Below, piece after piece: positions 1 to 11,209 of a stretch of 64,000 nucleotides of DNA. A program made the translations under genes and the position numbers. The stretch's first letter is position 1. Every line of letters starts with the position of its first letter. The DNA comes from Heligmosomoides polygyrus polygyrus (lineage: Eukaryota; Nematoda; Chromadorea; Rhabditida; Heligmosomidae), in contig OX377205.1 in NCBI GenBank assembly GCA_947396885.1, positions 62,344,969 through 62,408,968 of the forward strand, in the 5' to 3' direction. The notes below the pieces were generated by a model. The model was not told the origin of the DNA. It searched no databases and was given only the letters and a program-made list of their open reading frames with translations.

Positions 1-600
1 CCCGTATTACTGGTTCCCCGTCTCCGTGTCACCTCCAGCCCCCCTCCCCCTTCCAGGTCACTTTCACGAATTTCAAGAATTTCACTTTTCAAGATATTCC
101 CCCCCCCCAAACTTGTCCTCCCACGCTCACGGCGTGACATCGGTGACATGCCTTCTGAACCCGGACATCGTTTAATCGACATCGTTGACTCGTCTTCTAA
201 AGCCGGACGTCTTTTGAAGGACATCGCTGACATGTCTTCTGTACCTGCCCCCCCCCTTCCCCCTTTGCGCGACTTCGGCGACAGCTCTTCCGAACCCGTT
301 CGCCTGTTGCACGACGTCGGTGGCACCTCTTATGAACCCGGACGTCTGTTGAACGACGTCGGTGACACCTTTTCTGAATTCGGACGCCTGTAGAACGACG
401 TCGGTGACATGTCTTCTGATGGTGAGTACGAAAGCCCTTTGCGCGACATTGGTGACACGCCTTCTTACCCTCTCGACCTGACATGGGTGACACATGGTCT
501 GAACCCGGACGCCTGTTACTCGACGTCTAGGATAGGAAAGGCCAGACGGATAGGCAGACGGACGGACAACCGCTTACTCTTTTATATATAGTAGGGTATA
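1..600 (+). mobile_element. HINE/Helentron-like non-autonomous element, right part (copy A)
   Basis: A pyrimidine-rich leader is followed by 42-bp minisatellite units, then a GACGGACGGACA-type microsatellite and the motif CCGCTTACTCTTTTATATATA. The same order recurs at 11-12.8 kb. Tandem core repeats, then an ACGG-like microsatellite, then a conserved AT-rich 3' end is the known plan of Helentron-associated elements (HINE, DINE-1, pearl-like). The left end lies outside the window. No Rep/helicase coding is visible. The class is inferred from architecture only. Confidence 0.45.
140..530. repeat. 42-bp minisatellite, copy A
   Basis: Diverged units of the type ACGACGTCGGTGACACCTCT followed by TGAACCCGGACGCCTGTTGA recur every 42 bases. 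Because 42 is a multiple of three, the array leaves long open frames on both strands at once. These frames are not counted as genes. Confidence 0.8.
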
Positions 601-620
601 TATATATATATATATATAAT
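583..620. repeat. (TA)n simple repeat
   Basis: An almost pure TA dinucleotide tract joins the HINE-like end to the start of the duplicated block. Confidence 0.85.
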
Positions 621-654
621 AGGAAATAGGATATGGTGAGCAATAAGCCGCCTA

Positions 655-725
655 TCTGAGTTTGCCGCTGTGAATTCTCTGCTTAAGTTAAGTTATGCAA
701 GTCGTTGATGAATCCGACGTCAGGA
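655..725. mobile_element. Half-MITE fragment (GGATTCATCAACGACTT family)
   Basis: Read on the minus strand the segment runs GTCGGATTCATCAACGACTT, then TTAAGCAGAGAATTCACAGC. This parallels one arm of the long palindrome at 57878-58035 and the half copy at 10945-11010. Only one arm is present. The duplicate at 14230-14305 carries it too, so it predates the duplication. Confidence 0.5.
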
Positions 726-925
726 GACATATCGAAAGATGACAAGTGGGCTCGCAGTATCCTCACCACTGGGCTACCGGAGTCGTCCACACATACGAAG
801 CCTTCGCTTAAGCAGGAGCATGAGGAGAAGGTCGAGAGTGTCCTCGACTTGCTAAAAGAGGAATATCGGCCGGCAAACGTTTATAGCATGAGTAAATTGA
901 AAGGTGCACGATTGTTAAGTTACTG
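705..925 (+). pseudogene. Non-LTR retrotransposon ORF1-like fragment
   Basis: The frame contains KDDKWARSILTTGLPES, then a charged spacer, then VESVLDLLKEEYRPANVYSM. This pattern (an R-S-I-x-x-x-G-L-P-E block, a DxL segment, then VYxM) resembles the N-terminal region of CR1-like LINE proteins that I associate with strongylid genomes. The reading continues in frame for only about 35 more residues, and no endonuclease or RT follows. It is duplicated at 14285-14505, and a shorter inverted relative lies at 21430-21525. The family call is inference. Confidence 0.4.
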
Positions 926-2110
926 TTATTTTCTAAATCTCACTGGCATATTGTGCATGCGAATGCTCGACTGTTGCGCTTGTTGCGCTCGAAGGCGTAA
1001 TCATACGCAGGAGTATGACTCCGGAGGAGCGTAAGAAAGAAAACGACGCAACACAAAGTTAAATGCAAAGAATGGTGCTGTATCGAGGTGGTCTTGCAAA
1101 CGTCAATGATCCGGGATCCAGGCTTAGCTCGGGAAACGGTGTCATGCTATCTTCTCAGTCTTGAAGTGTTTCTTATTTAATGCGAAAAGTGTTGTAAATA
1201 AGTTACATCATCTACATCACTTTCTCTCTACATCCTCGATTTAATAATGCCATCTCCCCTAATGCCGTGTAAATCACGTGTTTGTTTTACTCTCCCTAAA
1301 TGCCACATACCCTGATGTCGTTGGCGTAGAGCTGTACTTTTACTGATACATGAATTTTGATTTACTTGGAAGATCAAAACAATACGTGACAAAACGGAGA
1401 GAGAGGACATCACCATGAGGACCTATCATCAGAGAGGGCACTTAAAGAGGAAAAACGTTTTGAGAAGGAATTATTCAGTCTTGCACATATATGGCGATCC
1501 AAAAAATATTCAAACCAATTCAATAGGCTGGCATCGATTTCTACTTGCTCTTGCCTAAGAATTAGTTTGGAGTGATTTACTCTATCAAATTTCTTAGATA
1601 AATCAAAGTAAGGAAAGGCTATTAAAGTCGTTGTCCGCCCTTACCACGCGGTACACAACACCAGACACCAGCCCAAGCGGTTTATTCGACCACCAGAATC
1701 TCAAACGTGGGTAATTAAACCGATACGAATTAAATACAAAATATCAATAGAGCCGAGAAGTGAACAGTATCATGTGAGCAATCGACCAATAAAAATAGAG
1801 ATGACAGTACTCCCTAAGACTATTTCTAAAAGAATTCTAAGAAGCTTTTCGTTTCCTCCATCTCTAAATTTGACGGCTCTTAATCTTTTAGATTCATACG
1901 AGAAAGTCTTTCTATCGTACTTTTCCTAGGCGCACTACTTCAAAATATAGTTCCAAAGGATCTCTTATCTAAGGTTGAACTCCTCTGCGCAGTATCCTCC
2001 CCTGAGACTAAGCGCATTGAATGATCCAGAGACAAAGTTAAACCAGCGCAAACCAGCACAAAAAAAAATGAAGAAATCGCTCCTGTATTTCCTCTAGCCT
2101 TATATTCTGC
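926..2110. other. Noncoding part of duplicated block
   Basis: No credible coding sequence is visible. The stretch is AT-rich and shared with 14505-15440. If the BEL/Pao remnant kept a 3' LTR it should lie here, but no TG...CA-bounded direct repeat partner was found elsewhere in the window. Confidence 0.5.
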
Positions 2111-2149
2111 TATGTAGGTGTTTTCTAAGATGCACGGAGCCATATTCGC

Positions 2150-3290
2150 GCTGGCTGAGCCGAAGAATTTTATGTTTTGGAATCATAGCGCGCAGCCTTC
2201 GCTGACCCACGTTCCTGCTAATTTTCTCACCCTGCTGACTCAGTCTGCGCATTCTCTGATTATCGCTCTACCGCGCATACTCCGCCGCCCGAAAAATGAC
2301 ATGAGGGACACATGGAATTATGTGGGACCTGAGAAAAGAACCAAATCACGATTAAGGGCGTGCAGCCTTGACATGGAGTTCCATCGAGCTTCCTTTGCGT
2401 TCTGTAGTTGTTTCTTATCACCTCGCTAAATTCCGGTAGACGGCAGAACGCGGAGGATGTCCCACATCACGACAATGGCAGCAGACGGTATGGTTCTTCT
2501 TGCACAGCAGTCCTCTCCATACAATCTCTCCAGTCAGCAATTACGCAGGCGCTTCTTCGCGACGACACATCGACGTTCTTCCGCCCCTGTAGCTCAGAGC
2601 ACGAATCGGAATAATGAGTTCCTCTAGCCTCGCAGAATGCTTCAAAAGGCATTGCTTAGCGCGGTGGATTCTCCCTTGGTGGAGTCGTCTTGGCGGACAT
2701 GTTCGTTCATTTTCCAGCTTACTAACGATGTCAAAATTGCCAATGGTCTGCTGAACGCTGCGAATTTCTTCCTCGATTCGTCTACGCGCTTCGTCGTCAT
2801 CGGCATGGTTTACTTCAGGATTCCGGTGCTCATCCTGCATCTGCTCGTCATTATAGCGCTCCTCCTGCATCTGTGCATCTTGCTGAACCTCATTTGAAAC
2901 GTTGTCGGCGTTCTCTCGCGCATCAAGATCCTCTTCCTCAGATGTAGATCGACCTCGACCCCGTCTACGGCATCATCATCTGCAGCATTGTTACCTGCGG
3001 CATCGTCTGTCTGAAGCCCCTCCATAAATTTGGCATTCTCTGCGATGACGTCGCCCACCCCGGCAGCAGCGACGCGGACGACAAGGGGTTGGCGTACCTC
3101 CTTAAGTTCAGAAAGCGAGCGCTGTATTTGAGGCAATGTCCTGCGTGCTTCATTTTCGAAATTCGTTGCCGGTTGTTCTGTTCGTCTTGCAGCTCTATGC
3201 GCATGACCTGAAGCGTTGAACGGATGCCTCCCAGGCTCTGCAACTGCTCGCTAACTACTGCCTCTATATCTTGGAAGTTCATAAGAAACG
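2150..3290 (-). pseudogene. Coiled-coil, gag-like remnant of BEL/Pao element (copy 1)
   Basis: Overlapping broken minus-strand frames encode charged helical segments rich in Glu, Arg and Gln, for example DEARRRIEEEIRSVQQTIG and MNFQDIEAVVSEQLQSL. An acidic DDAAGNNAADDDA stretch and a weak Cys/His cluster follow toward 2400. The composition fits the N-terminal coiled coil and nucleic-acid-binding part of a BEL/Pao Gag. Several frameshifts separate the pieces and both duplicate copies are broken. It lies downstream of the env-like remnant rather than upstream of pol, which is odd for a single element. The Gag assignment is weak, and an accessory ORF is an alternative. Confidence 0.35.
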
Positions 3291-3479
3291 GGTTGCCCTC
3301 TGAGATTTCCTGCCTGCCATCACGATGAGCAAAACTGATGCGACATGATTTTCCGAGCTATGAGAAGCGCAGGTAGTGAGAAAAATGTTCGCAACTGTGA
3401 GCGGCAGTGCAGGAATTGAAGGCGTAAGCGATCAACTTGTAGATCAAGCAACTCGAAGTCATAAATTTCAAGAGAGTGG

Positions 3480-3665
3480 TCATTTTTCAACGAACAGAAA
3501 TAAGAATCGTGTTGTCTCTAAGGTGCAATGGTAGTTGTCCCAGCAAAGTGTTACGACGCGGTCGTAGAGTTGCTCCGGATTCGGTAACGGCGATATGGCA
3601 TCTTGAGTCTCTCGCAGTTGACGTTGAAGGTCTCGCAGTTGTTCACGAAGCTCACGGTTGCCCAT
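3480..3665 (-). pseudogene. Short charged ORF after the env-like remnant (copy 1)
   Basis: A minus-strand ORF begins MGNRELREQLRDLQRQLRET and continues through a PLPNPEQLYDRVVTLCWDNY segment. It is near-identical in copy 2 (17109-17291), so the start and frame survived the duplication. The N-terminal half is a strong coiled coil. It could be the first exon-like piece of a Gag whose remainder is broken at 2150-3290, or a small accessory protein. No family was recognised with confidence. Confidence 0.35.
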
Positions 3666-3783
3666 TCTCTGAAAAATTTAAGTAATTCGAATTGGTCCTT
3701 TTTCTTTCAGCGCACCTAGTGCGTTTCTTCTCTTCGACTCTTCGAATCGATTTCTGGCTTGAACTACTGAGCGAATGTCAAGT

Positions 3784-5800
3784 CTACGAGTCATCACTAC
3801 TAGAGCGCCGGCGTATTGATTTCTTGGCTCTACAGCAAGTTGCGCTCGTAATTCGAAAGACTAGCCAGAGAAGGCGCAAACCATAAGCATTGATGAGAAT
3901 ATATGAAAAAATGAAGGAGTTCGATAGGATGACTAAGACAATGAGAGTTTTGTACGAAGTAAACAAAACGTCCGCAATGCGACCTAGGTCAGGCCACTGA
4001 AATTCGTCGTAAGAACTGCTCTTGCCATCAGTCCTGGCTAATACAGGAGGGTGAATAGAGTTTATATATTTTAAAACTTCACTTAAATGAAAGTGGAATT
4101 TTTCCTCTACACAGGAAACGGTGCATTTGAGGAGTTGGCGCGAAAACAAAACGAAAACGCAGCGTTGATTTCGGACTGCATGGCCCAAATGGAACTAAAA
4201 AGGTATTATCAGCGCAAAGTATCTCCCCAAAGGTTTCTAATTCTGCTTTACAGCGAACATTTGAGAAGGCTCCCTCTGCGCAATGATAGCAACGCTGCAA
4301 TGGAGCATTTTATGTGATGCACTTCTGATTTTGAACGTCTTCGATCGCCATATCCAGTGTTTTATGAAACACTACGAATATCTCTACGAGATAAGATAAG
4401 GTATTTTGACTGCCAACGGCGATCCATCATGTTTTTCTATTTCAGACGCAGTCTTGAGAGGTAGCTTTAGGTGAATTCTATCGAACTCTTCCTCTACATT
4501 CGAAGAAGAGCAATCCATACTACTATGGACTCTGTAGCGTTGCATTTGCAGTCGTCTGAAAACGTGCAATTCATAGTCACTGCTTCCGTCCAGGAATTCC
4601 AATGAAGAGCTGGTGATATTATGCCAGCCCATATATCTGTGTTGTTGCCGTCTGTGACGAACACGCTCTTCAACTTTGGAGTTGGAGGTAATGTGACCAT
4701 GGTCATCGTCACTTGAAGCGAAGGGAAGTTGACGGCAACATTTGGAAGTGCCGAGATCACATAACGCTTCTTGGGCGGAGTGGCGTTCTAACCCTCCCTT
4801 TAAAAAGAGACGTGGCAAATGTCTGCGTCTCCACTATCTCGTCAGGCAGCCACTGGACTCTCGAGCAAGTCCAGGGGGTTGGGGGTGGGCGGGCCAGGGG
4901 GACGAGGGGTTAGAACGCTCGTCCTCGCTCCCCCCCCCGCGTCTTGCCGTTCTGCTCCAAAATAACTGCAGTAATGACTTCCACTTTAACTTGTTCAGCC
5001 CAGCGCATACATAAACCTTTGCACTCAGAGGTTTAGCGTACACCCGATAAAATAGGCAACCTGAGCTTAAGCAGAAAACAATCGCACCCAAATCCGCCAC
5101 AGGATTCCAAATAACCAGTGCGGCCAGAGAATTGTTTGCCTTGCTCCAGTTCAGGTATAAGGCTGGTGCTGTTGATGCCCGCGCATTTTTCTCCAGAACA
5201 AGATATGGTTGATAGCGCTTACTCTCCAAAATCTCCAGAGTAGTGGAGCGCGTAAAAATAATGTTTCATCGTCGCATTCTTTCCAGCGGATCTTCACATT
5301 CGCTACTAGGGTATTGCTCTTTACAAGCCGCAAACCTGCTTCCCTTTTGAAAGCACTGAGCTTCAGCACTTCAGATGGGCAAGCAGAACATTGTTCGCCC
5401 TTATCGGTGCAGGTGCAGAGGTTGCGTGATATTACAACACATTAACATGTTGGCATCCTTGAACATTTTTGTAACTATATGAAGTAACATAAAAGCAACC
5501 GATAATGCTGCCGTCAGCCTTGCACGGGCAGAAGGACTCGCTCCTCCTCTGCGAAGAGTGCGCAGCATCCCTAGGCATCCTCTCCCTGCGTAGCGCACTA
5601 TGGGTAAGAATACCATGCGTACGCCATAAAACAAGATGCGTAACGGTTTTCCAACTATTATCGGCACGTACAAGAACACGTATACAAAGGCGATTATTCC
5701 ATACAGGCTGAGCGCACTTACGAGGATTGCTCCAAAGGGCCAACATTCTGGTTTAAATAGAACAGAAGCGTAGATCCAACATTCAACATTTGCGCATGAT
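3784..5800 (-). pseudogene. Env-like class II (phlebovirus Gc-type) glycoprotein remnant, copy 1
   Basis: Several broken minus-strand frames, in order, show: a hydrophobic signal or TM-like stretch (5800-5500); a Cys-rich ectodomain (about 5460-4500) with CTC, CSAC and CKC clusters and Asn-linked sites; and near 3960-3790 a C-terminal hydrophobic helix followed by a basic, Ser-rich tail. The spaced Cys pattern and a Gly/Cys-rich loop best seen in copy 2 resemble phlebovirus-like class II fusion glycoproteins. Such env genes are known in hookworm BEL/Pao endogenous elements such as 'Atlas' in Ancylostoma ceylanicum. Frameshifts and stops interrupt the gene, so it is a decayed copy. Confidence 0.55.
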
Positions 5801-6316
5801 AATGATATGATATGATGCGCATGATAAGATCTGGAGTAAGCTTCGCGTCCCATTGGAACTGATGCTTCCATAATTCTTGCTGGAACTTTTTCGCTTGAAT
5901 GAGTAAGGGCACCAGCAAGCCTAGAGGCTATACTGAAGCTATTTGATGCACTACTGTCCGTTTCGTCACGGTGTCTGATGACGGAATGGAGCAAGCGACG
6001 GTAGTAGAGTCCAATTCGGCGTTCTATGGAATGCCTAAAACCTTACGTGTCATTGTAACAGCGCATGCTTCTTCCGGCATTCTTTGTCGCAGACCTTCGT
6101 TATTTGAAAGGAATTCCCCTCCAATTCATTCTTATCTCTCCGAAGCACTGCCGCGATTGACAAGCCTTTTGTGACATCTCCTCTTTGAAGTGTTCTGAGA
6201 GAATGAGATTATTGACATAAATGTTGTCTCTAATTTTGTCTGAAAGCGCCTGACCTTTTCACTCTGCTTCGAAGATGATGGTGAATGGTTGCACCTAAAA
6301 GATACGAAGAAACGTT
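5718..6316 (-). pseudogene. BEL/Pao pol remnant (RT end and downstream A17-type segment), copy 1
   Basis: Before the gap the minus strand reads the RT stretch NVSSYLLGATIHHHLRSRVK, as in copy 2. Further along, broken frames give a segment around LLVPLLIQAKKFQQELWKHQ, a hallmark of the region C-terminal to BEL/Pao reverse transcriptase. RNase H and integrase are not found before the env-like remnant begins, so a large internal deletion is likely. The upstream RT lies under or beyond the N gap. Confidence 0.6.
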
Positions 6317-6516
6317 NNNNNNNNNNNNNNNNNNNNNNNNNNNNNNNNNNNNNNNNNNNNNNNNNNNNNNNNNNNNNNNNNNNNNNNNNNNNNNNNNNNN
6401 NNNNNNNNNNNNNNNNNNNNNNNNNNNNNNNNNNNNNNNNNNNNNNNNNNNNNNNNNNNNNNNNNNNNNNNNNNNNNNNNNNNNNNNNNNNNNNNNNNNN
6501 NNNNNNNNNNNNNNNN
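6317..6516. other. Assembly gap (200 N)
   Basis: Exactly 200 N bases, a conventional scaffold-gap length rather than a measured one. The duplicated block ends inside or at this gap. Confidence 0.99.
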
Positions 6517-7008
6517 ACTTTAACATTTCAGCACAAATAAGAAATAAAACAGTGATTTAGACAAGGAAGGGGTCGTACCAAATCCGCCGTAGGAGGGGGG
6601 GGGGTTGTAAATTTTCGACAAAAATCGAACCCCACGCTTGACCCTGAAGATTCTCAAAGCGTCCTATATAGAATTGTAGGGCGTTGTCTGAGAAGCGCTG
6701 TCGTTTGCTTCCAAATTTTCTGCGGACCTCTTGGTGGGTCAAAAAATTCGGAAAACTGTAGCGCTTCATTGCGGGCTGATAACGCAGAACAGAAGCCTGG
6801 AATACTCTTGTCATGCCCATGAATAGGTGCCACAAACGCTACAATTGCGGGAGGAGGCGCAATAGAGAAAATCTGCAGTTTTCGATGCATGCAACTGCAA
6901 CGATAGGTAGCACGACGCGGTGTCTATTGTTTTTACCCCCTACGGACCATCAGCAAACCATCAGCAGTTACCTTCGGTGGATTGCAGACGTCGCATTTCC
7001 ATCCACTT
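6517..7008. other. No recognisable gene
   Basis: A run of G (about 6594-6604) and unremarkable AT-rich sequence. No frame shows a recognisable domain. Confidence 0.5.
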
Positions 7009-7152
7009 AGGTTTTTGGTATACTTCCGCGTCGCGCAAGCGAAGAGTCGCGGCGACAGAGTTGAGCGGGCAGCTAAGGACTGTGTAGTTGCCCGCCCAAC
7101 ACTGTCACCGCGACCCGTCCCTAGCGCGACGCGGGAGTAAACCGAAGGCCTT
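7009..7152. mobile_element. GC-rich foldback MITE (GGCC...TATAC-end family)
   Basis: The ends TTAGG...TATACTTCCGCGTCGCG and CGCGACGCGGGAGTAAAC...GGCCTT are inverted repeats. Inside lie two nested stems, GTCGCGGCGACAG with CTGTCACCGCGAC and GCGGGCA with TGCCCGC. A further copy of the family terminus (GTTTATACTTCGGCGC) begins right after it near 7145, so a second truncated member may be adjacent. Confidence 0.6.
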
Positions 7153-7264
7153 GGAACCCGTTTATACTTCGGCGCAGAGCGATGGCTGCGGGCGCTGCTG
7201 ATCGGCATGACTCATCGAAGGCTAGAGCACATACAGTCTGCCCGCGCCACTGAAGCGGCGACTG

Positions 7265-8966
7265 CAGTAATGATTTATTTATTTATGCACAACGTGCGCC
7301 ATAAAGAACAATGGTGAAACAAGTGAAGCAAATTATCAGTATGCACTGCAACTTTGGTAGGGCGTAGTGTTCTGCAGTAATTCGGAAGCCTAAGTATAAG
7401 GAGATTGCCATCACAAACAAACGTGTAATGAGATTTAAAAGTGGTGTATGAATTAACTGAAAGAATCTTAAGCAAAAAAACTTTATTGATATCTTGGATG
7501 CAGTAATCGGTTTGGCGAACAGTATAACTATGGTGTGATTCCGATGGGTTAAGGAAATCACTTTCGAGCAGCTAGACAAACGGAAGCACCTAGGAGTCCG
7601 GTCTTAATTCCGGTCATACCTAGGCCTTCATTACGCTTCCATTCGAGGCTGCTTCCATAGTAACTGGGACATTCAAGCCGAACATGAGGTAGTACATTGT
7701 GCCAATGTCAAGAATAAATCTATATATACAGTATATATAAATAAAACATAGATGTAAGATTAGTGGATTGTATAGGCTCCTTTCTACTTAGGCCTTGAAT
7801 AACTGCCGCCAAAGTCGAGCACAAAAGCAGAGCAGGCATAATGACTCACTAAGCATGACAAAAAAAAGCACACAACACAAACAAGGTATAAGATCATAGT
7901 AAAACCACGACCACAGCACCACATCTCAGGAAATTCGCAATCCATTGATCATATGCTGATGGAGAGGTAGATCTGCAGTCGACTAAACAATGCTGAAACG
8001 TGGAATGACGGATAGCCTATAAATTTCGGGATTAGCGAAAATGCCGGTTGTTAAGTAATCGCGAAAGGTCTAACCTCGTAATTCTTCTTTTAAAAGCTTT
8101 AGCTATGTTTGCCCGAAATATCTCAGCAGGAAGAGGACTCATCCATCTAGCACATCGATAGAAAAAAGAATGAAAAACAGTTGTGTAATGTCTTCGATTC
8201 ATCCTAGTGTAATGAACATTTAGGCTATTATTCTAGGACTAGTAGACCTATAAACCCAGTACTTGCTCGAAAGTAGCTTAACCTTTCTCCTTAGAATACG
8301 GTAGCAAAATATCATATCCGCCATTACTCTTCTGCATTGTAAGCAGCGTAGGGAAAACATTCTTAACCGGCCTTTGTAGTTAGGCAAGGCAGTACGATCA
8401 TCACAGGCGGAAGCGGTTGTTTTGTACCACAGAATTCGAGTAAAAACGTGTTGGACTTTTTCGACCTTTAGTACATCCTTTTTGAGATAAGGACTCCAGA
8501 CTTGTGTGCAGTACTCAAGGTGTGGCAGTACGTATATGTTGTAAAGACGTATCAATACTGCCGCATCGGAGCACTTAATATTACGCAAGATCACAAACAG
8601 TGCACTATAAGCCTTTTTAGTCGAAAAGTCAATGTGTTTCGAAAACTTGAGTTTCTGGTCAAAAATAACTCCAAGGTCTTTGACAGAACTGCAATTTGGC
8701 AAAGCTACACCATTGATAGAAAAATCGACGGGGTCAGAATCACCTATATGTAGAACCATGCTTTTATCTAAGTTGAGAGGGATATTCCAGCAAGTAGCCC
8801 ATTGATTCAATTTCTCAGCTAAGGACAGAAGAGCTGTATGTACCACTGTTCTATTCGCCTCATCGTATATGTCATATATTTTGATGTCATCGGCATAAGC
8901 TTTAGCATGAATTCGGGAATCAGTCTTACGTATTTCAGGCAAATCGTGGGTATATATCAAAAAGAG
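7265..8966 (-). pseudogene. CR1-like non-LTR retrotransposon, C-terminal half of RT
   Basis: The minus-strand frame from 8960 to 8220 carries the RT palm with the catalytic KAYADDIKIYD box about 20 residues in. It continues through LNLDKSMVLHIG, VKDLGVIFDQKLKFSKHI, YNIYVLPHLEYCTQVWSP and KVEKVQHVFTRIL, the thumb region typical of jockey/CR1-type RTs. After 8220 the C-terminus continues in other frames to roughly 8040. The 3' end is probably the (TTTA)-type tail near 7270. The N-terminal RT, endonuclease and ORF1 are missing. The break near 8966 falls at the GC-rich MITE sequence, within the block that normally reads GPLLF-L-Y. Confidence 0.75.
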
Positions 8967-9140
8967 GCGCTCGTAGCGGAGCTCACGGTCGCGCCCTTGC
9001 CGCCCGACGGCGAGCTCTGCGTCGTCCCTGCCCTATGGTTAAGGATAGGACAGCGGTAACGCCGCACAGGTGTGCGGGGGCCTTGAACAGGCCTCTAGGC
9101 CGGGGCACACTTTCATCGCCGCAATGCCATCGCGGCGGTT
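8966..9140. mobile_element. GC-rich MITE-like insertion beside the LINE
   Basis: Composition switches sharply to GC-rich. The segment shares CTATGGTTAAGGATAGG with the MITE cluster at about 43590 and contains the family terminus AGGCCGGGGCACACTTTCAT. It adjoins the point where the LINE reading frame is lost. Confidence 0.45.
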
Positions 9141-10200
9141 AGTTCATGGCCATTGCGCCGTGCGCTGCCGAATAGTTAAGGAAAACCTCCCGGTTGCAGC
9201 TGCGACAGTGGCGGGCGGCATGCGCGATGGCTTTCCATAAGGGGAATGCCTTACTTTTTTGCGCGGGGTTTAGTGTTCATCGCGCCAACAAAGTCGAGCT
9301 CTTCTGTGACAGTGTTGGTGCTATGAACACCATTGCATGGTAGCCAATCACCGAAAGCTGTGCACATCGCTCAGCAGGGAACAGCGATGTCATCATCGCG
9401 TGGCGACGCTGATAATTGCGTGCGATAAGGTATTCGCTGCAGAACAGGCATGAACACCTCGCGACGGGGCGACGCGACGTCGCTTGATCGATATGAGAGA
9501 TTATCAGATTACCATTATATGAGAGATCGCGTCGCTTCGCGGTGCTGCTCTGAGCGTCCGCCTACTCGTCTCAACGAATTATGATGAAACACCATCACTG
9601 GCTGTGGATCCCTAGTTTTAAGAGGCCTCTCATGAGGACATTTGAATGTGCGGGCAGGAGTCACAGTAAACTTTCCGAAGCATATTTCAAGCGAAGGATA
9701 TCGACAGCTTTGAGAAAGCCAGGATTAGATATCTGAAGGTGGAGATAGTGAAAACCCCAATCAAAGATTTTTAGATCCTGCTCGCCTTTTTAACGCTGTG
9801 CTTATATTCATGCTTTTTAATCAGGTCTTCTTTTCATAAGATCTTCGATTAAACTTTCAAGGAGACAGAGAAATTACCGCTATTTTTGTCATCATTCTTC
9901 TTCCGAGTCAGGGTTAGCGTTTCTAAGCGCAGTCAGGGTTCACGTTTCTAAGCGCATTCAACTAGTATTTTTTAGCACCAATATCAGGCTTTATCGGAGG
10001 CTATCTTATCCTTCAAGGATATCGTAGATGACAATATTGATTCCTTGCATTCATGTGCATTGACGTTGTCTTCACCGATACCCTGACATTCCCGCGTCAC
10101 AATCCGTGCCTCCCTTTTAGCGGATTGCCAGCTAGCTGCTCATCTATGTTAGTTTCTGCCATGGGTATTCTTTCGTGAAGAAGGCGAAGAATTCACTACA
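9141..10200. other. No gene seen
   Basis: Mixed-composition noncoding DNA. The only local pattern is a short direct repeat (CGCAGTCAGGGTT...CACGTTTCTAAGCGCA) near 9915-9955. Confidence 0.5.
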
Positions 10201-10204
10201 CCCG

Positions 10205-10245
10205 CCATCAATATTTATTTATTTAGTTAGTTAGTTACTTTATGC
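10205..10245 (-). repeat. LINE-tail-like (TTTA)n
   Basis: TATTTATTTATTTAGTTAGTTAGTTA resembles, on the minus strand, the AAAT-type microsatellite tail at the CR1-like LINE end near 7270. The DNA to its right, to about 10900, is AT-rich and lacks coding sequence, as expected for a LINE 3' region. Confidence 0.35.
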
Positions 10246-10944
10246 AGTCATGGGTCACAGGCGAAAAACAATTAGTACTCAATAAAGTAAGAAACTGTCG
10301 TCGTTATGTCAAGAAAAAAATAAAAGGCAAGAAATGAAAATGAATCAAGACATAACTAACTATAAGTAGGAAACTGAGGGGACGTAATTATTTTATTAAA
10401 ATTGTTGATCCTGAAATACCTTATGAATTTCATAAACCTACACCCGAAATATATTACTTTTAAGAGTAAAAATCCAAATGATCTAAAAATAAGGAACCAA
10501 ACTGACATACATTCAGCTCTATTTGACTTGAAAAACTACACGAAAAAATGATTGAAGTATAAAATCGTTTTGGTGATAATAAGTGTAAGAATTTAAAACT
10601 ATAATTAGAGAACAGCTGTTTTAATTACGCAGAATCAATAGTTCTTCTCCTTGAATGCTAAGAGTTAGTAGGCACGCAACTGGCATAGTACCGGGGCGGG
10701 ATCTCTATTCCAAGAACGTCTTTTAACTACTACGCGCCTAGGCGCTAACCTAATAAGGAGATCTGTAGCGCAGATACATGCGTAAAAATAAAATCAGGCA
10801 AAAGTGTTGAAGCAGCAAAAAACTGGTTGTAATTTTATAAAACAGTGACCTGGAACAGTGATTTCTTTAAGTCAATGTGATGGCTGCAGTATATGCGCTT
10901 TCAGGATTGAAGTGATTCAATACTACAAAAAGTACCGAACTTCC

Positions 10945-11010
10945 GGGGGCCGGATTGAACAACGACTTAAAGCAATTTAACAGAGAAAATTACAGCCGAA
11001 ATCCCTGATA
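10945..11010. mobile_element. Half-MITE (GGATTCATCAACGACTT family)
   Basis: GGGGCCGGATTGAACAACGA, then CTTAAAGCAATTTAACAGAG, then a TTACAGCCGAAAT motif match one arm of the palindrome at 57878-58035. The second arm is absent and a HINE-like element begins immediately after it. Confidence 0.6.
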
Positions 11011-11209
11011 GCACGGCTTATCAAACGACCAGACGTTCAGCGGCCTACTGGCCGCCAAATTCTGTTATGAGCATCGCTCCAAAACCCGGAGAATAGAATA
11101 CCCCGACCGTCTTCTCGTCCTGTTTAGGCCTTCTCTCATTCATTAGAGTAAAAAAAAACTGGTTTTGCTATATAGAATAGTATAGCAGAATAGGGCAAAA
11201 CAGGTCCAT

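Larger units (their letters stand above)
618..6316. repeat. Segmental duplication, copy 1
   Basis: From the shared motif ATAGGAAATA onward this block matches 14197-19700 almost base for base. It includes a LINE ORF1 fragment, about 1.2 kb of noncoding DNA, and gag-like, env-like and pol remnants of a BEL/Pao element in the same order. Relative to copy 2 it carries about 275 extra bases near 1810-2090 and about 295 extra bases near 4575-4868. It lacks the SINE found in copy 2. Its right end is hidden by the N gap, beyond which the two loci no longer match. Confidence 0.9.

Noticed and set aside
148..591. Overlapping open frames on both strands
   Set aside because: They arise from a 42-bp tandem array whose period is a multiple of three. 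Frames on both strands are equally open and show no protein family.
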